Source: Sialis fuliginosa
Lineage: Eukaryota > Arthropoda > Insecta > Megaloptera > Sialidae
Length of the DNA stretch: 64,000 bases
Direction of reading: 5' to 3'
Assembly (NCBI GenBank): GCA_961205875.1
Contig: OY540818.1
Span: forward strand, 19,752,761-19,816,760
Below the pieces are notes generated by a model. It did not search any database and had not been told where the DNA came from. It saw nothing but the letters and a program-made list of their open reading frames with translations. How positions within the stretch are numbered: position 1 is the stretch's first letter; each line of letters opens with the position of its first letter. Shown here one piece after another: positions 47,662 through 57,915 of the stretch. The translations under genes were made by a program, and so were the position numbers.

Positions 47662-49747
47662 TCATAAACTATTACAATGTTTAAGTTTATGCCTTTTCAT
47701 GCTATCTTTTCTCGAAGAACTAAAATCACAATGGTCGCATTTCAAATGTCTTACAATATCATGCGTTAATTTATGCCTTCTCAGCTGACTTTTCCATGCA
47801 GAGCTATATTCACATCGGTCGCATTTAAAAGGTCGATCGTTTGTATGTACCAGTTTATGCCTAATCAACATATAATTCCATATGCAACTATATTCACATC
47901 GGTCGCACTTAAACGGTCGTTCTGATGTATGCTGGAAGCCATGAATATTCAAATCACTTTTTCGTACACAGCTATATTCACATCGGTCGCATTTAAACAA
48001 CCGTTCATTAGAATGTGTTAACTTATGCTTCTTCAACTGATTTTTCAATTTACAGCTATGTTCGCATTGGTCGCACTTAAACGGCCTGTCAGTTGAATGA
48101 GCAATTTTATGCCTAACCAAACGTTCTTTCTGTATGCAACTATACTCGCACTGGTCGCATTTAAAAGGTCTCTCGGTGCTATGTATCAATTTATGTTTCA
48201 CTAAACTCTGTTTTAATGTACAACTATATCGACATTGATCACAATTAAAAGGTCTTTCGTCACTATGCGTCGTTTTATGTTTCACCAAATCATTATTCTG
48301 TACGCAGCTATACTCACACGTATCGCATTTAAAACGCCTTTCATTGGAATGTGTTAATTTATGCCTCACTAAATCACTTTTTCGTTTACAGCTATGTTCA
48401 CATCGATCGCACTTAAATGGCCGCACGTCAGAATGCGTCACTTTATGTTTTACTAATTTCTGTTTAATTGTGCAGCTGTATTCACATCGGTCGCATTTAA
48501 ACTGTCGCTTATTACTTTTATGTTGCATTGTACACATTTGTTCACATTTCCGTTCGTTTGTATGTATTATTTTATGTATAACTAAACTATGCTTGATTGT
48601 GCAGCTATACTCACATTGATCGCATTTAAAAGGTCGTTCATTACTGTGGGTCTTTTTATGCCGAACTAAATCACTTTTCCGTACGCTGCTATACTCGCAC
48701 TGTTCACATTTGAATGGCCGTTCGTTTGTATGTGTTAATTTATGTTGTATTAAAGAACATTTCTCTATACAGCTATATTCACATCGGTCACATTTCAGAG
48801 GACGTTCAGTAGAATGTGTTAGTTTATGCTTTTCTAAATACTGTTTTCTTATGCAGCTATACTCGCATCGGTCGCATTTATATTTCTTTATATTGGATTT
48901 ATCAGAAGGTTTTTTACTAATTGTAAGATTTGATTCACTGTTAACTATTTCATTGTCGAATTCATCGTTTATTGTTGCGTTATTTTCTTCATTTACAATC
49001 AAATCTTCCTGAAAAATAAAATTTACTTCACATATATGACAGACAGAAAAGAAAACGTGTTTTGTGAAAAAAATCCATAGCAATAAAATCTTTAGTTTTC
49101 AAAAGTAATTGTAACATAAACACAAAAAAATATTGTTAAATTTATGTCCGGTATTATAAAGGACCTAACAAAATTTGTTAGCTAGCAATTACATTCAGAT
49201 GGGGTATTAATTCTGTACTAGTATCTATGGATTAGTTATGGAATTTAGAGCAGTGACACTTCAACTAATTGTAACACAGTTGGCATCTTTGACCGTACAA
49301 AATAATTTTCATAACATCACCACTGTTTTAATACCGTTGGTATTTACTTACTACAACTTGTCAAAGTCTTCAACAAACTCCAAAAGAACTGTCATATAAG
49401 TTTGATATCTCAGTTAAAAGTGCTTGCTAGCTAACAAATTTGTTAGGTCCTTTATGATACCGGACATAATTGTAACATAAACATAAAAAAATATTGAATG
49501 AATTCAAAAAAATCTTTTTAAGCATGCGCGACTTCCGTCAAACATACAAAATGGCGTTTTTACATACCTGATATTCTTGTTTGATGTATACTGAACAAAT
49601 ATTATAATTTTCAGCATTTTCAAGAGGGTCACTTTCTTCTACATCTTCTTTTATAACTTCTTGTTTCACATGAACCATTTCGACACAGTTTTTTGTATCT
49701 AGAAGATCCTTTTCTTCTTTTACATCTTCTGATTTCACGTGGAACAT
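47662..49747 (-). CDS. Z6: C2H2 zinc-finger protein, 14 intact fingers
   Basis: Exon 1 49747-49568 (60 codons), exon 2 49008-47662; donor CAG|GTATGT, acceptor tttttcag, phase 0; 508 aa. Exon 1 is acidic with four hydrophobic-K-x-E SUMO consensus sites (VKSE, VKEE, VKQE, IKQE). Exon 2 gives a short acidic linker, then C-x2-C-x12-H-x3-H fingers joined by THSNERPFK-type linkers. Between fingers 4 and 5 is a collapsed finger (KCEQMCTMQHKSNKRQFK) that lost the helix. The frame can be read upstream of exon 2 to a TTG at 49083, but no ATG exists there, so splicing from exon 1 is required. Probably a sequence-specific nuclear DNA-binding regulator; targets unknown. The first four fingers are close to those of Z5. 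Confidence 0.9.
49143..49468. mobile_element. MITE with ATGTCCGGTAT ends, copy in Z6 intron
   Basis: A 326-bp element. Left TATGTCCGGTATTATAAAGG, right the complement of a similar sequence; 'aacaaaatttgttagctagc' follows the left end. A second copy in the opposite orientation is at 56132-56465. A 30-bp stretch starting taattgtaacataaaca occurs on both sides (49106-49135 and 49467-49496, one mismatch). Confidence 0.85.
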
Positions 49748-49865
49748 TTTAAAACAGTAATAAAACAATACAAATAAATCAACTGCAAATTATTAGTTTA
49801 ATAACAATTATGTATTCATTTTAATTTCCGTGAAGCGACTAGGTATTTACTAACAACTGTAACAT

Positions 49866-49950
49866 ACCACCATTTTGTATATATGTTCTATGTCAGCCTA
49901 TGTAAACTAGAACAGTGATACCCAACATTTTTTAAACGTTTCATTTCATT
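49866..49950 (-). promoter_or_regulatory. Shared upstream block of the cluster, Z6 copy
   Basis: The core acagtgatacccaacatttt at 49911-49930 lies 164 bp before the Z6 ATG. The consensus over the cluster is GCAGTGRTACYCAACATTTT. All six genes have a copy at 85-172 bp (Z5 after subtracting an insertion), so it is probably part of the promoter or leader. Confidence 0.55.
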
Positions 49951-50459
49951 TTTGTTTTCGTCCAAGCCGTACAAAATTATACATACTTACTTATTAAAAG
50001 CTGATTAGAAAAAAACAATGGAATACAGTAGGGGAAACAGGACAAAAATATAAAAACTTTATTGTTCAAGAAATATGGATTGATATATCTACAATATAAT
50101 ATCTCCTAAAGCACTAATTAATGGCTTATATAATTAAGTAATGCATATGTATTGCTCAGCAATCTTGTTATAAAAAAATAAAATAAATAAATAATAAATT
50201 CCCCAAAAACATCAATAATTCTTACTTATTGTTAGTTATTATTATTAATATAAATAAATCTCCAATTATTAACTTATCTGGTTATACAAAGAAAGTGTTT
50301 ATTTTTCTACCTCTAATATAAAAACGAATGAACCGATTTTAATGCGGTTTTCACCAATAAATAGATTTTTTTAAAGCATGTTTTTGGCAGATAAATGGGC
50401 ATTGTTAAGTACACTTTATAGCAATTATCTGTGCAAAATATAATTAACAGAGATGGGTA
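49951..50459. other. Z5-Z6 spacer
   Basis: No gene. A line of text with 'gtaggggaaacaggacaaaa' near 50028 has relatives near 52965, 55930 and 57810, so the spacer was duplicated together with the genes. Confidence 0.5.
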
Positions 50460-50867
50460 AGGTAAATGCATCAGTTATGGCCCCTATAAGAGCAAATTTC
50501 GTTGTTTTTTTTTTTATTAATGGGCTTGTTTTTTGTAATTCTCATGAACTTGTGTTAAGTAACTCTTTATTTAATCAATTTAATTACCAAAGTCACCAAA
50601 TATAGTTTTTTTTCAGTAATGGATAAAGTAAAACCAGTAATGAGTACGCAGTGATGGACACTTGCTAATGATAAGTACTAGACACAAAAGATATCGTCAA
50701 ATTTGAAACAATGTAAAGCAGTTGCTATGATAATATAATAATTAATAAATAAATTATACCAATAATTAGTTTAAATGTCCACCAACAAATATCAACACAC
50801 ATTTCTAATTCAGTACATTTAATTTAAAAAAATACTAGGATCCTTGCCACGACTGGTGCCAGTACCT
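50460..50867. mobile_element. MITE family A copy in the Z5 3' flank
   Basis: Reverse copy starting AGGTAAATGCATCAGTTATG and ending 'gactggtgccagtacct', with TA at both edges. Its right end is 23 bp beyond the Z5 stop codon, so it probably lies in the Z5 3' untranslated region. Confidence 0.8.
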
Positions 50868-50890
50868 TATATAGTTAATATTGGTTGCAG

Positions 50891-52405
50891 TTAGGTAGTT
50901 GCATCTTGTACATTAGTATGTATTAATTTATGTGTCACTATATCACATTTTCTCATACTGCTATATCCACAAAGATCGCATTTAAGAGGTTCTTCATTAG
51001 TATGATTAAATTTATGCCTAACTAAAGACCGTTTATCTACACAGCTATATTCACATCGGTCGCATTTAAATGGTTTTTCGTTTTTATGTTTCAATCTATG
51101 AATTCCTAAAGTACGTTTTTCTTTACAGCTATAATCACATTGGTAGCATTTAAACAACGCATCATTATTATGTTTTAATTTATGTTTTATTAAATCATTT
51201 TTTCGTATAGTGCTAAACTCACACTGGTCACACATAAAAGCCCGTTCATTACTATGTATTAACTTATGTTTAATCAAATCACTTCTACGCACAGCACTAT
51301 ATTTACAAACATTGCAATTAAATGGCCGCGCTTTATTATGTTTCAATTTATGAATGATTAAATTACGTTCTTCTGTGCAGCTATGTTCACACTGATTGCA
51401 CTTAAACGGTCGATCGTTTGTATGTGTTAATTTATGTACCTTTAAATATTGTTTCTGTATGCAACTATACTCGCACTGATCGCATTTAAAAGGTCTTTCT
51501 TTGACGTGAGTTAATCTATGTTTCACTAAATCACTTTTCCGAACACAGCTATGTTCACACAGGTCGCACTTAAATGGCCGCACTATTGCATGTGCCAGTT
51601 TATGCCTTGCTAAAGTATTTCTTGCTGTGCTCCTATATTCACATAAGTCACATTTAAATGGCCGTTCGTTTGTGTGCAGTATTTTATGTTGTACCAAAGT
51701 ATGCTTGAGGGTAGTGCTATAATCGCATTGATCGCATTTAAACGGACGTTCGCCACTGTGTTTTCTTTTATGTCTCACTAGATCACTTTTCCGTACGCTG
51801 CTATACTCACACTGTTCGCATTTAAACGGCCGTTCGTTTGTGTGCGTTAATTTATGCTGTACTAAAGAAAATTTCTCTATGCAACTGTACTCGCATTGGT
51901 CGCATTTCAGTGGTCGTTCGGTTGAGTGGGTAAATTTATGATTTTTTAAATAATGTTTTCTGTTACTGCTGTACTCGCATTGATCGCATTTAAATTTCTT
52001 AAGATTTTCACTGATTTGTGTAGTAAAATTGGACTCATTGTTACACTCTGTTTTTATTTCATCTTGTGTTATTTCTTCATTTTTATCTTCATGTAGATTT
52101 TCTTCATTTTCAACCAATTCTTCCTGAAAAACAACAACAAAACTGTTTCAGAACCTCTTTTACTTTGTCTTTGACACATGTGGCGTCATTTTGCAAACAT
52201 ACAAGATGACCATTTTACCCATTTTACCTACCTCATATTCTTGTTTGATATATACAGAACAGATATCATAGTTTTCAGCATTTTCAACCGGCTCATTTTC
52301 TTCTTTTATAACTTCTTGCTTCACGTGAACCATTTCAATGCAATTTTCTGCATCTTGAAGAGGATCGTTTTCTTTTTTTATATCTTCTAGTTTCACCCGA
52401 AACAT
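50891..52405 (-). CDS. Z5: C2H2 zinc-finger protein, 13 fingers
   Basis: Exon 1 52405-52232 (58 codons, MFRVKLED...), exon 2 52123-50891; donor GAG|GTAGGT, acceptor tttttcag, phase 0; 468 aa. Exon 1 has five SUMO consensus sites (VKLE, IKKE, VKQE, IKEE, IKQE), and one more (IKTE) lies in the linker of exon 2. Thirteen regular fingers follow, most with an additional cysteine three residues after the second metal-binding one (CEYSC). Finger 3 has the same helix as Z6 finger 3 (RKSDLVR). Short tail N-V-Q-D-A-T-T. Probably a nuclear DNA-binding regulator. Its upstream block is interrupted by the MITE at 52516-52730, and a family A MITE abuts the 3' end. Confidence 0.92.
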
Positions 52406-52483
52406 TTTAACGTGGTTTATTCAATTTTGAACCGTAATAAAACAATATTTTAAATTACGTGAAGCGACCAGACAGCTTACAAC

Positions 52484-52761
52484 TAAAATGGCTACTCTCC
52501 GTTCTATGGCTGGAACCATAGACTTATAGAATGGACACAAAATTGACCATTCTCTTGAAAGAGACAGAGCGATGTTTCGGACAATACCTGTCTCTTTTCT
52601 GTAAGTCAATTAGAATTCTAGAAAGAGACAGGTATTGGCCAAATAGTCGCTTTGTCTATCTCACACTTTCTCGACAGTATTTACTTCAAAACTGGATAGG
52701 GTATGCTCGGTCCATTCTATAAGTCTATGGCTGGGACTGGAGTAGCGGTACTCAAAATTTT
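52484..52761 (-). promoter_or_regulatory. Shared upstream block of Z5, split by a MITE
   Basis: The proximal half 'aaaatggctactctcc' is at 52484 and the distal half 'gtagcggtactcaaaatttt' at 52742-52761; in Z1, Z3 and Z4 the two halves are 40-60 bp apart. The extra distance is the 215-bp element at 52516-52730. Without it the core would be about 122 bp before the ATG. Confidence 0.6.
52516..52730. mobile_element. MITE with 21-bp perfect ends upstream of Z5
   Basis: The left end CCATAGACTTATAGAATGGA is matched perfectly by its complement at 52710-52730. 'ggctggaac' on the left and 'ggctgggac' on the right may be an 8-9-bp target duplication with one change. It contains a 63-residue frame without recognisable domain. 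Confidence 0.82.
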
Positions 52762-53095
52762 TATTTGTTTTGTTTGATGAATGAAATTTCTTTTTTTTAC
52801 GATTTGATTGTTTGAATATTTTATACCAAAAATCAAAAATACTATATTTCTCTGTAAAAATTTTTATTAATGTTTTAATTTTTTGTATATTTTCGATTTG
52901 CATACCTAAAAAATAATGAATATGATTGAGATTATAGAAATTTTGAATAAAAATGGATTGCAGTATGGGGAACTGGACAAAAACAACATAAAACTATATT
53001 AATTATTTATTATAACAATAATACAATAAAAATTAATATTTATTTTATATAATTCATAAAAGAATACTGAAGATATATATGTATATAGGTATATA

Positions 53096-53774
53096 ATGGG
53101 TAGTTCTACACACGAAGGAAGAAAATGGAGTTAATTCCGGCACGAAAAAATGAGTAAAACACAAGAGAATTTCTTATATTAATTTTTATTATTAAATTTA
53201 GGTTAACAATTTATTAAACTTTCAAACATAACATAAATATAATTATTTATTTATAATCGAATAAGATGAACAATCAGGGCATGTGAAATATAGAATCCAC
53301 AGTAATTTCTTCTATAATTTTTTGTTTTGAATAATATGAATTCGAGTAATCCCTCCATTTTTTTCGAATTTGTCGTTTTTCACGTTCTGTCATTTCAGAT
53401 ACTAATTTTCGTTGGCCTTTTTCTTTTCTATTCAAATACTTCAGTCTATTTTTTTCTATTTGAACCGCCAATCTTGCAGGATCATTTTTGATTTTCTCGT
53501 ATCTGATCCGTTCAGCTATTTTCTTCTTCTTCAATCTTTCTTCTTTAATTAGTTTTTTATTTGATCGGGTCATTTTCACTGTAACAATTATAGCAACACT
53601 TTTCATAAATTTTGAGTGTTATTTTTTATAAAAAATATATTTCGAAACGGGGTTATTTTAAGGGGCATGTTAGGCACAGTACTAGTTTACAGTTTCCATC
53701 TAGAAAAAATGCATTTTTCAAAATATTAATATACGAAATAAGTCAAAAATTCCGTTATTTGTAGAACTACCCAT
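53096..53774. mobile_element. Inverted-repeat element with a short basic ORF
   Basis: Left end ATGGGTAGTTCTAC (53096), right end GTAGAACTACCCAT (to 53774), perfect over 14 bp, flanked by ATA on both sides. Inside on the minus strand is the ORF at 53274-53573. Probably a DNA transposon reduced to a small ORF, or a gene-capturing MITE. Its superfamily is uncertain. Confidence 0.7.
53274..53573 (-). CDS. Short lysine/arginine-rich coiled-coil-like protein
   Basis: From ATG 53573 the frame encodes 99 residues (MTRSNKKLIKEERLKKKK...); an upstream ATG at 53606 would add 11. It is extremely rich in K, R and E, with runs compatible with a helix, and ends VDSIFHMP. It contains 'EKGQRKLVSEMTEREKRQIR', a type of segment I recall at the start of larger uncharacterised insect proteins linked to repeats; this is memory, not a search. 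No catalytic domain is visible. Lying inside terminal inverted repeats, it is best read as the remnant 5' coding part of a mobile element. It could bind nucleic acid; function unknown. Confidence 0.5.
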   Translation of the reverse strand: MTRSNKKLIKEERLKKKKIAERIRYEKIKNDPARLAVQIEKNRLKYLNRKEKGQRKLVSEMTEREKRQIRKKWRDYSNSYYSKQKIIEEITVDSIFHMP

Positions 53775-53949
53775 ATATATAACATAAAACGATTTTCTAC
53801 AAAAAATATTTTATTATAAATATAAATATTTAAACATTTTTAAACAATTTAGTACATGTAATTTTATTTATTTAGAAAACCTGATTAGAAATCCCGCTCG
53901 AAGGACCAAGTAAAAACAAAATATTTGAATTAACATAAAATTGCCCACA

Positions 53950-55427
53950 TCACACATGTGCCAATTTATGTCTTATAAAACTGTCTTTTTCTATACAGCT
54001 AAATTCACATTCGTTGCATTTAAAAGATCCTACATTTGTATGTTTCAATTTATGTCTTACTAGATTGTTTTCCCTTGCGCAGCTATATTCACATCTGTCG
54101 CATTTAAAAGGTCGTACATCGGTATGTGTTATTTTATGTCTTATAAAACTATCTTTCTCAACACAACTATAATCACATTCATTGCATTTAAAAGTTCTTA
54201 CGCTATTACGAGACAACGTTTTTCTTACTGAATCAGTGTTATTTATACAGATATATTCAATCATTTTATCGTATCTAAAAGGTCGTACATTATCATGTTT
54301 TAATTTATGACTAAGAAAATAACTTTTTCGTTTGCTGCTAAATTCACACCTGTCGCATTTTAAAACTTGTTTTTCTAAATTGGTATCTGTTAATTTAACT
54401 AAATCACTTTTCTGTTTATAACCAAACGGTAGCTTCGTCTTATTATTATTATGTTTTAGTTTATGACTTTCAAAATCACTTTTCTTTTTACAGCTAAACT
54501 GACATTTATCACATTTAAAAGCTTGTTTTTTAATATGCGTTAATTGATGTATTTTTAAATTACTTTTCCAATTAGACTTATATGGACATTGATTACATTG
54601 ATGTGGTCGTATATTAACATGTGTTAATTTATGAATTTTTACATGATTTTTCCATACAGATTTATAATCACAATGATCGCATTTAAAGTATTTTATATCA
54701 TTTTGTTTAGTTAAACTGGACTCACAATTTGTTATTGTTTCTTCGTTTTTATTTTTGATTAAGGTATCTTCAGTAACAACCAAATGCTTCTGGAAAAAAA
54801 AACAATAATTATTTACTCACTACAATATTACAATTAATAAACATTAAGGTGGTCCTTACTTAAGCCCTATTAAATTGCTCAGTACGCAGGTCTTTGAAAA
54901 ATTAAAAAAACACGTGTATTTTAAATGGGGAAATCCCCCCTTATTTTATAAGAGAGGGCTGAAACTTTTTCCACATTCTTCTTGAATTATTTGGAGCTGA
55001 TTTGGGCTCAAAATTCGTCCTAACCTCATATAAAGACCACCCGAATAAACTAATTTTAATTTGCCTCATGTCCACTTGCTTCAAGAGCAATTTAATTGGG
55101 CTTAAGTAGAGCTCACACTTTTTTTTATCTTGTCTAAGTACTGTTCTCCAATTAATGAAACTATACCTGATTTTCTTGTTTGCAAGATATTGAAAATTCA
55201 TCTGGTGATTTGTCATCCTTATGAAGATCGATATTATTTATCTCTTCCTGTTTTACGTGAAATATTTCAGTACAATTTTCAGAATTTTGATGGTGATCAT
55301 TTACTTCTATTTCTTCCTTTATAAATTCTGGTTTTAGGTAGAGTACTTCAACACGGTTTTCAGCATCTTGAAGTGGACAGTTTTCTTCTATTTCTTGTTT
55401 AATATCTTCTTGTTTCACGTGAGACAT
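53950..55427 (-). CDS. Z4: C2H2 zinc-finger protein with two decayed fingers
   Basis: Exon 1 55427-55167 (87 codons, MSHVKQEDIKQE...), exon 2 54789-53950; donor CAG|GTATAG, acceptor ttttccag, phase 0; 366 aa. Exon 1 has five SUMO consensus-like sites (VKQE, IKQE, LKPE, IKEE, VKQE). Exon 2 has seven intact fingers. Finger units after the third and fourth have lost ligands: one reads LPFGYKQKSDLVKLTDT, without its cysteines and histidines, the next RYDKMIEYICINNTDSVRK. The spacing of a finger is kept in both, so these are degenerating modules, not insertions. Its last finger and 3' flank ('gctcgaaggaccaa' near 53896) resemble Z2. Probably still a DNA-binding protein. Confidence 0.88.
54790..55166. 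other. Z4 intron
   Basis: Short intron with a partly inverted text 'gcctcatgtccacttgct' and 'cagtacgcaggtctttg'; no other feature recognised. Confidence 0.5.
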
Positions 55428-55467
55428 TTCAATTTATTTTTGATCACTGTAAACTGACAGATTCAAA

Positions 55468-55545
55468 AAAGATGGCTACTTAATGTATTTCTCCGCATGT
55501 ATGTCAAATAGAGCAGTGGTACCCAACATTTTTCAAACGTTTCAT
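55468..55545 (-). promoter_or_regulatory. Shared upstream block, Z4 copy
   Basis: gcagtggtacccaacatttt at 55512-55531, 85 bp before the Z4 ATG, with 'gatggctactt' and 'ccgcatg' between. The ATGGC word resembles the core of YY1/Pho sites and GCATG the core of NRF-1-type sites; that reading is inference. Confidence 0.55.
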
Positions 55546-56131
55546 GCATATTATTTCATTCAAGCAAAAAATTATAGTTTAAATCTTTTTTGTGTAAATT
55601 AATTAAGTAATAGTTATATAATAATTTCCATTTTTTAGAACAAATCATTTTATTTTTTTCTCAAATTTTTTTTCGTAGATTAATGTCGTAATAACCCAAA
55701 AGTTACCTGAATATTAGTTAGGTCCTTTTTCTTCACTTAGTTTATTAGAAGAAAATTATTTCTCGTTACAGGATAAATTATAATCTAGTATTTATTCTCA
55801 GAACCTTGAAATTTGGTATATATATTATCTGGTTATTAAAAGTAAAAGTCAGTGAGCCTTTTTGGAATAAGGGGGTAAAAAATAAAACCTTATTAATTTT
55901 TTTTTATCGATTGCCAGGATTTAAAATACCAAGGGGATACAAGACAAAAAATATACTATCTAATAGCTTTATTAATTGATTTAAGAACTTTACAATAAAT
56001 ATGGATAAAATATAAACAAAAAATATAATAATAATGCACCAGTTGATAACTTACCTATTATATTCATTTATCTAATTGTAAAAAAATACCATACTCTTAT
56101 TCCCTTTTTGTTTTTGTCAACAGTTATTTTA
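55546..56131. other. Z3-Z4 spacer
   Basis: AT-rich, no gene. 'accaaggggatacaagacaa' near 55929 is related to the duplicated spacer text near 50028 and 52965. Confidence 0.5.
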
Positions 56132-56465
56132 ATGTCCGGTATCATAAAGGACCTAACAAATTTGTTAGCTAACAAACACTTTCAACTGAGATATCAAACT
56201 TATATGACAGTTCTTTTGGAGTTTGTTGATGACTTTGACAAATTTCGCGCACGTGTTGAAGGTAAATACAAACGGTATTAAAACAGTGGTGATGTTATGA
56301 AAATTATTTTGTACGGTCAAAGATGCCAACTGTGTTACAATTAGTTGAAGTGTCACTGCTCTAAATTCCATAACTAATCCATAGATACTAGTACAGAATT
56401 AATACCCCATTTGAATGTAATTGCTAGCTAACAAATTTTGTTAGGTCCTTTATAATACCGGACAT
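56132..56465. mobile_element. MITE with ATGTCCGGTAT ends, copy in the Z3 3' flank
   Basis: A 334-bp copy, inverted relative to 49143-49468, ending 24 bp beyond the Z3 stop codon. Interior text such as 'caactgtgttacaattagtt' appears as its complement in the other copy. Confidence 0.85.
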
Positions 56466-56489
56466 AAGATTGGTCGCTTTTAGTAGCCC

Positions 56490-57482
56490 TCATGTCAGTG
56501 TCAATTTATCAACAACAAAAGAACTATTGTATGCATAACTACGACCACATTGATCGAAATTAAAAGATACTTCATTAATATGTTTTAATTTATGATTAAT
56601 CAAACTACTATTTCGTTTACAGCTATATTCACATTGGTCGCACTTAAAAGGTCGTACGTTAGTGTGTTTTAACATATGTTGTACCAAATACCCTTTCCGT
56701 ATACAGCTATATTCACATCGGTCGCATTTATAAGTTTTTATGTTGGTATGTGTTAATTTATGTTTTACTAAATCATGTTTTCTTCTACAACTATATTCAC
56801 ATTGGTCGCACATAAAAGGTCGTACGTTAGTGTGAGTTAATCTATGGGTTACTAAATGACATTTCCGAATACAGCTAAATTCGCATTGGTCGCATTGAAA
56901 TGGTCGTACGTTAATATGTTTCAATTTATGTTCTATTAAATGAACCTTTTGTCTACCAGTATAGTCACATTGGTCGCATTTAAATGGTCGTATGTCAGTA
57001 TGTGTTAATTTATGTTTCCCCAAAGCACCTTTTTCTCTAGAACTGTATTTACATTCATCACATTTGTATTTTTTTAAATTACATTTTTTAGGACGCTCTT
57101 TATTAACTATTTCATCTGCTTTTGTGTCTCTGTATTTAATTTCTTGTATATTTTTATTTACGGGTAGGTTGTCTTCATTCACAACCAAATCGTCCTAAAA
57201 AAAACAAATCGTTGATTAATAAATAAAAGTAGGTACAAATTAGGCCGCCCAAATTTTATGTTTTTAGTGGGTTTTATTATCAAAAAAAAAATTACCTACC
57301 TCATATTCTTGTTTGATGGATCCTGGAAATTTATCAAATGTTTTGTTATCTTGAAGAGGGTCAATTTCTTCATTTATATCTTTATGTTCCAAATAGAATA
57401 CTTTTAAACAGTTTTCAGTATTTTGAAGTAGATGGTTATCTTCTATTTCTTCTTTAATATCTTCCTGTTTCACGTGAAACAT
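56490..57482 (-). CDS. Z3: C2H2 zinc-finger protein, six fingers plus a dead one
   Basis: Exon 1 57482-57300 (61 codons, MFHVKQEDIKEE...), exon 2 57194-56490; donor GAG|GTAGGT, acceptor ttttttag, phase 0; 295 aa, the shortest in the cluster. The frame extends 29 residues upstream of this ATG, but the MFHVKQE start matches its paralogues. Exon 1 has three SUMO consensus sites (VKQE, IKEE, IKQE). Six regular fingers are followed by a seventh in which the first cysteine is F and the first histidine is D (FDQCGRSYAYNSSFVVDKLT), so it cannot bind zinc normally. Probably a DNA-binding nuclear protein. The intron is only about 105 bp. Confidence 0.9.
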
Positions 57483-57587
57483 TTTAAATATATCTCGATC
57501 CGTAATTTTACAGTACAATACTAAATTAACTGAAAATATTGTTTTCAAAAAATAAATGTTGACTGACATACGATGTACAGAAAAAAC

Positions 57588-57675
57588 ATGGCTACTATTT
57601 TATGTACTGCGCATACTGTACGTTATTTGGGTGAACTAAAGCAGTGGTGCCCAAAATTTTTACTCGTTTTAATCA
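57588..57675 (-). promoter_or_regulatory. Shared upstream block, Z3 copy
   Basis: gcagtggtgcccaaaatttt at 57641-57660, 159 bp before the Z3 ATG, with 'catggctact' and 'ctgcgcatact' in the same order as in Z1 and Z4. Confidence 0.55.
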
Positions 57676-57844
57676 AAATTTGAACCAATTGTGAGTTGTG
57701 TCAAACGGTCAATTTTTTTATTACCTTTTCCTGAAATAATTTTTCACATAATAACATTATAAATATTACTTTTTTAAACCCTTTAACATTTTTGTTATTA
57801 TAATACATGTAGGGGAATTAGGATGAAAATTCTAATTCTTCTTT

Positions 57845-57915
57845 GCTTTTCGTTCTGTTGTTGTGGGTGAATTAGAGCAGAGATACCCAACATTTTATAC
57901 TCGTTCCATTATTGA
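57845..57915 (-). promoter_or_regulatory. Second, orphan copy of the shared upstream block
   Basis: gcagagatacccaacatttt at 57877-57896 lies about 235 bp beyond the Z3 block and has no first exon of its own directly downstream. It may be an alternative Z3 promoter or the remnant of a deleted gene. Confidence 0.45.

Noticed and set aside
48344-49012. Plus-strand ORFs rich in LYSHRSHL-type repeats opposite the zinc fingers, also at 58937-59344
   Set aside because: These are antisense shadows of the repeated finger codons.
49009-49083. Extension of the Z6 finger exon to a TTG start
   Set aside because: TTG is not a normal eukaryotic start. The stretch lies upstream of a good acceptor, and exon 1 at 49568-49747 supplies an ATG in the right phase.
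52531-52722. 63-residue ORF inside the MITE upstream of Z5
   Set aside because: Contained within a 215-bp inverted-repeat element, no domain, no relation to a transposase.
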